Shown: positions 1-6,767, numbered from the stretch's first letter. The stretch is DNA of 8,647 nt from an uncultured Bacteroidia bacterium (GCA_902795785.1 CADBMK010000152.1:1-8647); one strand, 5' to 3'. A program made the numbers and translations. The notes: generated by a model from the letters alone, not told the origin.

Positions 1-680
1 AGTCCGTCACGGTCACGGTCGAACGGACGGCTTGCCTTCTGAGGCTCGTCTTCCCTTGTGGAGAACGCCGAGATTCCGTCAAAACTGCCCACTGCATACG
101 GATTCACTTCCTGCGCACCGCCGCAGACGACGATATCCTGCAGACCGTTCTGAATCAGAAGGGCTCCAAGGCCGATGGCGTGCGAGCCGCTGGCGCAGGC
201 TGCCGAAACGGTCATATTCATTCCCTTGAGCTTGAAGATGCAGTCAAGGTTCATAGTGACGGTTGAATTCATACTCTGGAAGATGGCTCCGGAACCGCAG
301 AGGGTGGTGTCCTTCTTCTCACGCATCGTATCCACCGCCTTCACGACAGGGACAGCCGATGAATCGTTACCGTAAAGAAGGCCGACCTCGTGATTTGCAA
401 GGAAATCAGCGTCGATTCCAGCATCCTTAAGCGCGTCTCTGGTAGCGCAGTATGCATACTGTGCCTGTTCAGGCATATAAACTCTCTGTGAACGGGCAAG
501 TTCGCCCTTAAGTTCAGGTGTAGGGACAAATCCTGTGAGGGCGGAACGGAAGCCCATATCCTTTCTTGCCTGATCGAAGATAATTCCTGACTTTCCGTTG
601 TAGAGGGAATCCCTAACCTCGTCAAGCGTCGTTCCAAGGCAGGACCAGATGCCCATACCGGTAATAACTACTCTATTCAT
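1..680 (-). CDS. Beta-ketoacyl-ACP synthase, FabB-like (partial, C-terminus beyond left edge)
   Basis: This frame starts at ATG 680-678 and stays open to the window edge, giving 226 residues of a ketosynthase that is normally about 400. It would condense an acyl group with malonyl-ACP in the cytoplasm. The start MNRVVITGMGIWSCLG is the classic N-terminal strand of KAS I/II enzymes. The nucleophile is Cys162 in SAACASGSHAIG, almost the same position as in E. coli FabB (Cys163). DGISAFSTRE and KASRPFDRDRDG (residues 201-226) are the conserved stretch after it. The two catalytic histidines would lie beyond the edge. The residues around GKSGIIFDQ and MGFRS resemble FabB more than FabF. The ATG sits inside the end of the upstream acyltransferase gene (8-base overlap), so the two are probably translated together. 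Whether it serves ordinary fatty acid synthesis or a specialised lipid or polyene pathway cannot be decided here; the pairing with an acyltransferase makes the latter possible. Confidence 0.93.
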   Translation of the reverse strand, partial: MNRVVITGMGIWSCLGTTLDEVRDSLYNGKSGIIFDQARKDMGFRSALTGFVPTPELKGELARSQRVYMPEQAQYAYCATRDALKDAGIDADFLANHEVGLLYGNDSSAVPVVKAVDTMREKKDTTLCGSGAIFQSMNSTVTMNLDCIFKLKGMNMTVSAACASGSHAIGLGALLIQNGLQDIVVCGGAQEVNPYAVGSFDGISAFSTREDEPQKASRPFDRDRDG

Positions 681-2145
681 TTCCTAATACTTTCTTGATT
701 CTGTTATATACATCATTTCTGGCACTGCGAAGTTTTTCAATCGTGCCCTTTTTCTCAAGTAAAAACCAGCGGATATCCCTGACCGCTTCGAAAACCCACT
801 TGAAGTAAGCCCATTCAAAGAGGATAATGGCCGGGAAGAGGGCCACGTGAGCCGCTCCCCAGAGAAGGCTGGTGCGATGCCAGTCCCAGAAGAAGGTCAA
901 AAGACCAAGTACCGGGAAAAGCACCAGTACATTGACGGCAAAAAGGAAGGTGCCGTCGAAAAGTCTTCCCTTCATCTTCCTTGCAAAGTAAAGAGGAAGG
1001 AAATAGCATATTACGCTCGGCCAGAGGGCATAGAATGCCAGAGGCGCGAGTATGACAAGACAGAGGAGGCGGATGCCAAGGTCCATCTTTGAAAGGGAGA
1101 GGGTAAACTGGACATCCTTCAGGCCGGCCTTATCAAGGGAGGCGCGATACTCATTCACCGCCTTGTACATATCCTGGACGGGGCCTTTGACAGGCTCACC
1201 CCCAGCCCTCTTCTCTTCCTGCCTTACGCGGGCCATCTCCGCAAGTTCGTCAGGCGAGAAGCCTTCGTCGCAGACAAAGTCCGTGTAATAAGGATTCTCA
1301 GCCCTTTCAGCGTTTTCCAATGAGGCGCAAAGCATTCTGTCCGCCTGGAGTTTCTCTCCGAGGTCCTTGGGATTCAAGCCCTTGGACTTGGCGTATATAT
1401 CTCCGATTTCGGATTTGCGGATCCATTCTATCTCGTGATAATGTTTCTTGTCCTTCACGTCAAGCATCATCCCTTCAATCCTCTCGCGGACAAGGTGGGA
1501 CAGTTCCCTCTGGGCCGTACGTGGCTTCACCTTGTAAAGCTCATAATACTGACTGAGGGGAATTGGCTTGCCGAACTCAACATAGAGCTCGCCTCTGATG
1601 CCGAAATAGGTGGAATAATGGTTGCAGGCCGGGAGCACCATTATCTCTTTCCCGAAACCGCCGAGTTCTGCTGCGTCAAAGGCCATCTTTGTAAAACCTG
1701 ACTTGAAAGTGCTGAGCCAGTGGCCCTCGGAGTGGCCCGCCTCCGGGAAAATCAGGACAGTGCCTCCGTCAAGGAGCGCCTGCTCCGACACGCGAAAGGT
1801 TTTGTCGTTGCCCGCGAGGGCATTTTCTCCGTCATAATTCAACCTGTATGCAGGGAGAAGGCCTATTGACTTGAGGAATTTGCCGAAAGAGCCTCCGCCA
1901 AGGGCGAAAGCGTCACCGCGCACGATGAACCTGGGTTTGCGGTCGTTGATTGCCATCAACACTCCAAGAGCGTCATTGAGGGCATTCTGATGATTGGACG
2001 CGATCAAAACCGGGGTTCCTGCGGCGGGAATGTTTTCCAAACCCTTAACGTACAGTTTCCTATAATAGATTTTTTCCAGAACAAAACGGATATAGGCCTT
2101 GAAGCCCTTATAATATTTTGATCTGAAATCTGCTTGCTGCTCCAT
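673..2145 (-). CDS. PlsC-type membrane glycerophospholipid acyltransferase family protein
   Basis: Read from ATG 2145, the protein has 490 residues. It belongs to the PlsC/LPLAT superfamily, which transfers acyl chains to glycerol-3-phosphate, lysophosphatidate or other lipid acceptors at the inner membrane. The catalytic motif is SNHQNALND, with His52 and Asp58 separated by five residues instead of the usual four. The second block is FPEAGHSEG (133-141), matching the FPEGTRS block. The end of the acyltransferase domain is near residue 200 (VEFGKPIPL). The C-terminal half has a charged linker, then hydrophobic segments at about 355-388, 398-420 and 428-448. The open frame could begin at GTG 2205, but that lies upstream of a minus-strand -7 box (2175-2182), so ATG 2145 is preferred. 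It is the first gene of a unit continuing into the ketosynthase. The exact acyl acceptor and donor are unknown; the C-terminal membrane part sets it apart from short PlsC. Confidence 0.88.
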   Translation of the reverse strand: MEQQADFRSKYYKGFKAYIRFVLEKIYYRKLYVKGLENIPAAGTPVLIASNHQNALNDALGVLMAINDRKPRFIVRGDAFALGGGSFGKFLKSIGLLPAYRLNYDGENALAGNDKTFRVSEQALLDGGTVLIFPEAGHSEGHWLSTFKSGFTKMAFDAAELGGFGKEIMVLPACNHYSTYFGIRGELYVEFGKPIPLSQYYELYKVKPRTAQRELSHLVRERIEGMMLDVKDKKHYHEIEWIRKSEIGDIYAKSKGLNPKDLGEKLQADRMLCASLENAERAENPYYTDFVCDEGFSPDELAEMARVRQEEKRAGGEPVKGPVQDMYKAVNEYRASLDKAGLKDVQFTLSLSKMDLGIRLLCLVILAPLAFYALWPSVICYFLPLYFARKMKGRLFDGTFLFAVNVLVLFPVLGLLTFFWDWHRTSLLWGAAHVALFPAIILFEWAYFKWVFEAVRDIRWFLLEKKGTIEKLRSARNDVYNRIKKVLGNE

Positions 2146-2174
2146 TCTTTTCTTTAGTATCCTAAAAAACTGAG

Positions 2175-2182
2175 CAAAGATA
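2175..2182 (-). promoter_or_regulatory. Candidate -7 box for the acyltransferase unit
   Basis: On the minus strand this reads TATCTTTG, a full match to the Bacteroidetes -7 consensus TAnnTTTG. Transcription would begin near 2168, about 23 bases before ATG 2145. No good TTTG -33 box lies 19 bases upstream (GTGG is found there), so the call rests on the -7 box and its position. It supports ATG 2145 rather than GTG 2205 as the start. Confidence 0.5.
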
Positions 2183-2193
2183 ATAAAATAGGT

Positions 2194-2201
2194 TAACTTT
2201 G
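2194..2201 (+). promoter_or_regulatory. Candidate -7 box for the EamA-rluA-like unit
   Basis: TAACTTTG matches the Bacteroidetes -7 consensus TAnnTTTG. It ends only five bases before ATG 2207, so transcripts would begin at or within a few bases of the start codon. The -33 position (about 2171-2174) reads TGAG and matches TTTG poorly. The box sits back to back with the minus-strand -7 box at 2175-2182, so the two promoters probably overlap. Confidence 0.45.
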
Positions 2202-2206
2202 CCACT

Positions 2207-3115
2207 ATGGAAAAGAACGCTCAGCTGACCGGGCATGCAGCCTGTCTTGGCGCATACATAATATTCGGTCTGAACATCATTCTGTGCAAGGATATCGCAC
2301 TTTCAAGGCAGATTCCGCCTATTGCCCTCTTTGTTTTCAGGGCCGTCGGAGCCACCGTTCTGTTCTGGGGAATGTCGTATTTCCTGCCTAAGGAAAAAAT
2401 GTCCAAAAAGGACCTTTTTATGACATTTCTCGCCTCCATGCTGGGACTCTTCGTCACACAACTGTCTTTCCTGAAGGCAATCACCATGACAACGAGCATC
2501 GACGCGTCCATAATGAGTTCCCTCAATCCTGTCATGACGATGTTCGTCGCAGCCATCTTCATTCACGAGCCCATTACCCTAAAGAAAGCCGGCGGAGTGG
2601 CAATCAGCCTCTGCGGAGTGCTGATCCTTATCTTCAACTCAATCACTATCAATTCCGGAGCAGATCATACCACGCCCCTGGGATTGCTGCTGATGTTCTG
2701 CAACGGCCTGGCCTTCGCCCTTTACCTGGGCATATTCCGTCCGTTGATATCCAAATACAGTCCGGTCACCTTCATGAAGTGGATGTTCCTCTTCTCACTC
2801 ATCGCATCCATCCCGCTCGGGCTCAGACCGGTCATGAATCTGGACTACGCCGCCGTGGCGCCAAAAGTCTATCTTGAAATCGGATATGTAATCATATTCG
2901 CCACCTTCATAGCATATTTCCTGATTCCTGTCGGCCAGAAACGCCTGCGTCCGACCATCGTCAGCCTCTACAACTACGTCCAGCCGATAATAGCGATGGT
3001 CATTTCCGTAATCATAGGCATTGACCACCTCACCTGGATGAAGGTGCTGGCCACCGTCCTGGTCTTCACAGGAGTCGCCCTCGTAAACAGAAGCCGCGCA
3101 GCCAGCCAGCAATAA
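2207..3115 (+). CDS. EamA/DMT superfamily transporter
   Basis: The 302-residue protein is nearly all hydrophobic and has the two tandem EamA repeats of the drug/metabolite transporter superfamily, normally ten membrane helices and about 300 residues. Repeat one covers about 8-145 and ends with SLNPVMTMFVAAIFIHEPITLKKAGG, the typical region before the last helix of the repeat, with Glu121 retained. Repeat two covers about 155-295 with YVQPIIAMVISVIIGIDHLTW, where Asp273 replaces the usual Glu. A short charged tail follows (NRSRAASQQ). Family members export amino acids, nucleobases or other metabolites; the substrate cannot be read from sequence. ATG 2207 is the only usable start: an in-frame stop lies at 2189-2191 and the next Met (56) is past the first helix. 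The next gene starts one base after its stop, so the two form an operon. Confidence 0.9.
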   Translation: MEKNAQLTGHAACLGAYIIFGLNIILCKDIALSRQIPPIALFVFRAVGATVLFWGMSYFLPKEKMSKKDLFMTFLASMLGLFVTQLSFLKAITMTTSIDASIMSSLNPVMTMFVAAIFIHEPITLKKAGGVAISLCGVLILIFNSITINSGADHTTPLGLLLMFCNGLAFALYLGIFRPLISKYSPVTFMKWMFLFSLIASIPLGLRPVMNLDYAAVAPKVYLEIGYVIIFATFIAYFLIPVGQKRLRPTIVSLYNYVQPIIAMVISVIIGIDHLTWMKVLATVLVFTGVALVNRSRAASQQ

Positions 3116-3116
3116 T

Positions 3117-4646
3117 ATGAACAACCCGTTCCGATACGCACCCTCCGAGGAGATTCAGGCCCTTGCCGTGGACCTGTTTGCAAGGATCGATTCCGACCCC
3201 GCCCTGAGCGCAGCCTTTTCGGAAGGAAAGATGCTGGGCATCCTGAGGGTACGCGGAGGCGTCCTTTACGGTTTTTCGGGAAATGCCGCAGGCAGAAACA
3301 AGATTGACGGGTTCGTTCCGCCAGTATTTGACCTTCTTGACCCGGACGGACATTTCAAAAAGGAAGAGGCGGAGATCTCTGAAATAAACCACAGAATCCA
3401 GAGTCTTCTGGAAGATACGGAATACGAAGCCGCAAGGCAGAGGACAATGCTCGCAAAGGCACGCCTTGACCGATGGACCGTGGAAGAAAAGGAGAAGATG
3501 GCCGCAGCCAAGGCCAAAAGGGCCAGGGACAGGGAGAGCGGAGCAAGGTCTGAGGAAGACCTGATACGTGAAAGCCAGTTTGAAAAAGCCGAGTTCAGAA
3601 GGGGGAAGAAAGGCCTGGAGGCAATTCTTGAGCAGGCCAGAAGCCGGGAAGAGGCCTATACCCACGAAATAAACCTTCTCAGAGCACAGACAAAGGCCCG
3701 GTCAGACAGCCTTCAGAACTGGATATTTGACCAGTTCACCGTCCACAATGCCCTTGGAGAATGCAGGAGCATAGCACAGATTTTCCGTGACAATGGTATT
3801 ACAGCCCCAGGCGGAACGGGAGAATGCGCCGGCATCAAACTGCTGGAATTCGCTTTTAGAAACGGCCTGGAGCCTGTCGAACTTGGAGAACTCTGGTACG
3901 GAAAGCCTTTGGGAGACGGCCTGCGCCAGAGCGGAGTCTTCTATCCTTCCTGCAATTCAAAATGCGCCCCTCTTATGGGATTCATGCTTAAGGGCCTTCA
4001 GATTGATGAAGACGTCAAGCCTGATTCATACAGGATAGCATACATAGACCGGGAAATCATAGTTGCCGACAAGCCTTCCGGCATGCTTTCAGTGCCCGGC
4101 AGGACAGGTGACATTTCCCTTCTGGATCTTCTTGAGAAAGAGTACGGAGAGGTCCTGCCCGTCCACAGACTGGACATGGACACATCCGGACTCATCCTGT
4201 TTGCAAGAAATCCGGAGGTTCAGCAGACCATTTCCGCCGCCTTTGAAAACAGATTGGTGCAGAAGCATTACTACGCCGTCATAGACGGTCCCGTTAAGGA
4301 AGACAGCGGAACCATCAGCCTCAGCATAGCCCCGGACTGGGACAACCGGCCAAGACAGAAAGTAGCCGAAGACGGCAAGGAAGCCAGGACCCTCTACCAG
4401 GTCACAAGAAGGCTTCACGACGGACGTACTGAGGTCCTTTTGAAACCCCTCACCGGGCGGACCCATCAGCTCAGGATCCACTGCGTACACCCGTCCGGCC
4501 TTGGCCACCCCATATCGGGAGACCGCCTCTACGGGTCAAAAAAAACAGGTGCGCTGCTTTTGCACGCAGCACACCTAGAATTACGTTATGATTCTAAAAT
4601 AGTCTCTATAGACAGTCCCCGGCCTTCTTACTGGCCTGAAGACTAG
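3117..4646 (+). CDS. Long RluA-family pseudouridine synthase with N-terminal extension
   Basis: The 509-residue protein has two parts. Residues about 305-500 form an RluA-type catalytic domain that converts uridine to pseudouridine in rRNA or tRNA. It contains IIVADKPSGMLSVPG (314-328), the catalytic motif HRLDMDTSG (350-358, nucleophile Asp353), a WDNRPRQKV block (408-416) and GRTHQLRIHC (447-456). These blocks resemble E. coli RluA (23S U746 and tRNA U32) more than RluC or RluD, but the target is an inference. Residues 1-300 are not the short S4 domain found in RluC/RluD. They hold a charged, probably coiled-coil stretch (about 80-200) and a second block with GTGECAGIKLLEFA (233-246) and FYPSCNSKC (275-283), whose Cys237, Cys279 and Cys283 could bind metal. 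Proteins of this long form occur in Bacteroidetes and some Proteobacteria. The gene follows the transporter by one base and its stop overlaps the fabG stop. Confidence 0.88.
   Translation: MNNPFRYAPSEEIQALAVDLFARIDSDPALSAAFSEGKMLGILRVRGGVLYGFSGNAAGRNKIDGFVPPVFDLLDPDGHFKKEEAEISEINHRIQSLLEDTEYEAARQRTMLAKARLDRWTVEEKEKMAAAKAKRARDRESGARSEEDLIRESQFEKAEFRRGKKGLEAILEQARSREEAYTHEINLLRAQTKARSDSLQNWIFDQFTVHNALGECRSIAQIFRDNGITAPGGTGECAGIKLLEFAFRNGLEPVELGELWYGKPLGDGLRQSGVFYPSCNSKCAPLMGFMLKGLQIDEDVKPDSYRIAYIDREIIVADKPSGMLSVPGRTGDISLLDLLEKEYGEVLPVHRLDMDTSGLILFARNPEVQQTISAAFENRLVQKHYYAVIDGPVKEDSGTISLSIAPDWDNRPRQKVAEDGKEARTLYQVTRRLHDGRTEVLLKPLTGRTHQLRIHCVHPSGLGHPISGDRLYGSKKTGALLLHAAHLELRYDSKIVSIDSPRPSYWPED
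4643..4646. other. Shared CTAG: overlapping stops of convergent genes
   Basis: The palindrome CTAG gives TAG on both strands: 4644-4646 ends the pseudouridine synthase gene and 4645-4643 ends fabG. The two coding regions overlap by four bases, and no hairpin with a T run is visible nearby, so a terminator would have to lie inside one of the genes. Confidence 0.9.
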
Positions 4647-5389
4647 CAGTTCATCGCACCGCAGACGTGAACGACCTGTCCGCTGACATAAGAAGCGAGG
4701 TCGCTGGCAAGGAAGAGGGCAACCTTTGCAACCTCCTCCGGAGTACCGCCACGGCGAAGAGGAATCTGCTTCTCCCACTCCTTACGTACTTCCTCAGGAA
4801 GCTTAGCGGTCATATCTGAGATAATGAAACCCGGAGCGATACAGTTTGCACGGATTCCGCGTGAACCCATCTCCTTTGCGATTGACTTTGCAAGACCGAT
4901 CATACCTGCCTTTGATGCAGAGTAGTTGCACTGGCCCGCATTACCTGAAACACCAACGACAGATGACATATTGATGATGCTGCCACCCTTCTGGCGTGCC
5001 ATAATTGGAGTTACCGCGTGTACGAAATTGAAAGCTGACTTGAGGTTAACATTGATAACGGCGTCCCACTGAGCCTCGCTCATACGGAGCATAAGGCCGT
5101 CCTTTGTTATACCCGCATTATTGACGAGGATGTCAATATGGCCGAAATCAGCGAGGATTTCGTCCACAACCTTGTGAGTCTCTTCGAAATCAGCGGCGTT
5201 TGAAGCGTAAGCCTTTACCTTGTGACCGAAAGCCTCAAGTTCCTTGACTGTCTCTTCAGCCGCTTCGTTAATAACGAGATCGGTGAAGGCGATGTCTGCT
5301 CCCTCAGAAGCGAATTTGAGGGCGATAGCCTTTCCGATACCTCTGGCTGCACCTGTTACGATAGCAACCTTTCCATCTAAAAGTCCCAT
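4643..5389 (-). CDS. fabG: 3-oxoacyl-[ACP] reductase
   Basis: FabG reduces 3-ketoacyl-ACP to 3-hydroxyacyl-ACP with NADPH in the elongation cycle of fatty acid synthesis. From ATG 5389 it has 248 residues, the usual family length. The cofactor motif TGAARGIG is at 12-19 and NNAG at 90-93. The catalytic set is Asn115, Ser143 (NMSSVVG), Tyr156 and Lys160 (YSASK). APGFIISDMT (185-194) and SGQVVHVCGAMNC at the C-terminus are typical of FabG. The open frame reaches back to 5638, but the extra 83 residues run through the promoter region and into the opposite ahcY gene, so ATG 5389 (MGLLDGKVAIVTG) is the start. It stands alone as a single-gene unit with its own well-formed promoter. Being apart from a fab operon does not tell whether it is the primary FabG or a paralogue, though the clean motifs favour a true ketoacyl reductase. 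Confidence 0.95.
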   Translation of the reverse strand: MGLLDGKVAIVTGAARGIGKAIALKFASEGADIAFTDLVINEAAEETVKELEAFGHKVKAYASNAADFEETHKVVDEILADFGHIDILVNNAGITKDGLMLRMSEAQWDAVINVNLKSAFNFVHAVTPIMARQKGGSIINMSSVVGVSGNAGQCNYSASKAGMIGLAKSIAKEMGSRGIRANCIAPGFIISDMTAKLPEEVRKEWEKQIPLRRGGTPEEVAKVALFLASDLASYVSGQVVHVCGAMNC

Positions 5390-5423
5390 AATTATTCTAA
5401 AATAAAACAGTATTCTACTTTTT

Positions 5424-5437
5424 GGAGAATATTCTCC
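5424..5437. repeat. 14-base perfect palindrome at the predicted fabG transcription start
   Basis: GGAGAATATTCTCC is a perfect palindrome with two 7-base arms and no spacer. It begins at or next to the predicted fabG start point (about 5437), downstream of the -7 box. It could be a repressor operator or influence the start of the mRNA. No regulator is visible in the window. Confidence 0.55.
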
Positions 5438-5443
5438 GGCTCG

Positions 5444-5474
5444 CAAAAATAAGTTTATTCCTTCCTTTTGCAAA
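5444..5474 (-). promoter_or_regulatory. fabG promoter, Bacteroidetes sigma type
   Basis: On the minus strand TTTG (5474-5471) is followed after exactly 19 bases by TATTTTTG (5451-5444), matching the -33 and -7 boxes of the main Bacteroidetes sigma factor (TTTG and TAnnTTTG). Transcription would start near 5437, giving a leader of about 48 bases before ATG 5389. The leader is AT-rich and has no Shine-Dalgarno sequence, as is usual in this phylum. Confidence 0.75.
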
Positions 5475-5492
5475 ATATTTCGGATATCTTTG
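5467..5492 (+). promoter_or_regulatory. Candidate ahcY promoter
   Basis: TATCTTTG at 5485-5492 fully matches the -7 consensus. A TTTG is present at 5467-5470 but only 14 bases upstream, shorter than the usual 19 or so, so the -33 assignment is uncertain. Transcription would begin near 5499, about 15 bases before ATG 5514. The TTTG lies in the palindrome TTTTGCAAAA (5466-5475), which also supplies the fabG -33 box on the other strand. Confidence 0.5.
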
Positions 5493-5513
5493 CGCCACAC
5501 AAATAATATATAT

Positions 5514-6767
5514 ATGTCATACGAAATACGTAATCCGGAGCTCTGGGAAAGCGGAGCCATGAAAATAGAGTGGGTAAGGAAGCACATGCCCCTGCTCGCA
5601 GGTCTTGAAAAGGAGTTCATTGAAACCAAACCTTTCAAGGGCCTGAAAGTGGCTCTCTCAGTTCATCTCGAGGCCAAGACGGCCAACCTCTGCCTCATCC
5701 TTGCGGAAGGCGGAGCGGAGATGTACGTAACCGGAAGCAACCCTCTTTCAACCCAGGACGACATCGCAGCCGCCCTCGTAAAAAAGGGTCTCAACGTATT
5801 CGCCCTCCACGGAGCCACTCCGAAGGAGTATGAGCACGGCATACGCTCCGTCATCGCTGCCGGTCCGAACATCATCATTGACGATGGAGGAGACCTCGTA
5901 AACATGATCAACAGCGAGTTCCCTCACCTCATTCCAAACGTTATCGGCGGATGTGAGGAAACCACAACCGGCATCCTCAGGCTTCGCCAGCTTGACCGCA
6001 CCGGAGAACTCAAGTTCCCTATGATGCTGGTCAACGACGCCGCCTGCAAGCACTTCTTCGACAACAGATACGGCACTGGACAGAGCGTATGGACAGGTAT
6101 CAACAAGACCACCAACCTCATCGTAGCGGGCAAGACCGCAGTAGTGGCAGGTTACGGATGGTGCGGCAAGGGTGTAGCCATGCGTGCCAAGGGCCTCGGA
6201 GCAAAGGTCATCGTAACTGAAGTTGACCCGATCAAGGCTATGGAGGCAGTAATGGACGGCTTCCAGGTCATGAAGATGAATGATGCAGCAGCCCTCGGAG
6301 ACGTATTCATCACCGTCACCGGATGCGATGCCGTCATCAACCCGGCCGACTTTGAGAAGATGAAAGACGGCGCCATCTGCTGCAACGCAGGCCACTTCGA
6401 CTGTGAGGTGGACGTAGCAGGCCTGAAAAAGATGGCAGTACGCGAATGGACTGCAAGGGAGAACATCCAGGGCTATGAACTCAGCAACGGCAAAACCATC
6501 TACATAATTGCGGAAGGACGTCTTGTAAACCTCGCAGCCGGAGACGGACACCCTGCGGAAATAATGGATATGTCATTTGCCATCCAGGCCCTGAGTGCAA
6601 AGTATCTCGTGGACAATCAGAAAACTATTTCCCGCAAGTCAGGAGAACTCCTCAACAACGTTCCGGAGTCAGTTGACAACGAGATTGCCTGCAGGAAACT
6701 TGCCGACTGGGGCATCACCATCGACAAACTCACCCCTCAGCAGCACAAATATCTGTTCGGAGACTAA
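5514..6767 (+). CDS. ahcY: Adenosylhomocysteinase (S-adenosyl-L-homocysteine hydrolase), short type
   Basis: The enzyme splits S-adenosylhomocysteine into adenosine and homocysteine, removing the product inhibitor of methyltransferases in the activated methyl cycle. The protein has 417 residues from ATG 5514; an in-frame TTG at 5490 lies inside the -7 box and is not a start. Substrate residues are visible by comparison with human AHCY: HLEAKTA (His51), DDGGD (123-127), EETTTG (Glu149), and Lys179, Asp183 and Asn184 in NDAACKHFFDN. The NAD fold has GYGWCGKG (213-220) and the acidic strand end VTEVDP. NAGHFDCEVD (291-300) and AAGDGHPAEIMDMSFA (341-356) are well kept; the last is of the archaeal and Thermotoga type. 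The protein ends soon after LTPQQHKYL and lacks the KPDHYRY tail of the longer bacterial and animal enzymes, which supplies NAD contacts to the neighbouring subunit. comF follows 107 bases downstream on the same strand. Confidence 0.96.
   Translation: MSYEIRNPELWESGAMKIEWVRKHMPLLAGLEKEFIETKPFKGLKVALSVHLEAKTANLCLILAEGGAEMYVTGSNPLSTQDDIAAALVKKGLNVFALHGATPKEYEHGIRSVIAAGPNIIIDDGGDLVNMINSEFPHLIPNVIGGCEETTTGILRLRQLDRTGELKFPMMLVNDAACKHFFDNRYGTGQSVWTGINKTTNLIVAGKTAVVAGYGWCGKGVAMRAKGLGAKVIVTEVDPIKAMEAVMDGFQVMKMNDAAALGDVFITVTGCDAVINPADFEKMKDGAICCNAGHFDCEVDVAGLKKMAVREWTARENIQGYELSNGKTIYIIAEGRLVNLAAGDGHPAEIMDMSFAIQALSAKYLVDNQKTISRKSGELLNNVPESVDNEIACRKLADWGITIDKLTPQQHKYLFGD

Noticed and set aside
2146..2205. 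GTG start adding 20 residues to the acyltransferase
   Set aside because: It lies upstream of the minus-strand -7 box, and the added residues match no part of the family.
4549..4577. GCTGC/GCAGC inverted repeat near the end of the pseudouridine synthase gene
   Set aside because: It lies within conserved coding sequence (ALLLHAAHLE) and has no T run, so it is not supported as a terminator.
5490..5513. TTG start for ahcY
   Set aside because: The TTG is part of the TATCTTTG promoter box; ATG 5514 gives the expected N-terminus.
5493..5513. SAH or SAM riboswitch ahead of ahcY
   Set aside because: The predicted leader is only about 15 bases, too short for any known riboswitch of this kind.
5390..5638. 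83-residue N-terminal extension of fabG
   Set aside because: It covers the promoter region and the first part of ahcY on the other strand; ATG 5389 gives the normal FabG N-terminus and length.
5748..6551. 267-residue open frame opposite ahcY
   Set aside because: It is an antisense shadow of a strongly conserved gene, rich in Cys, His and Val, with no recognisable domain.
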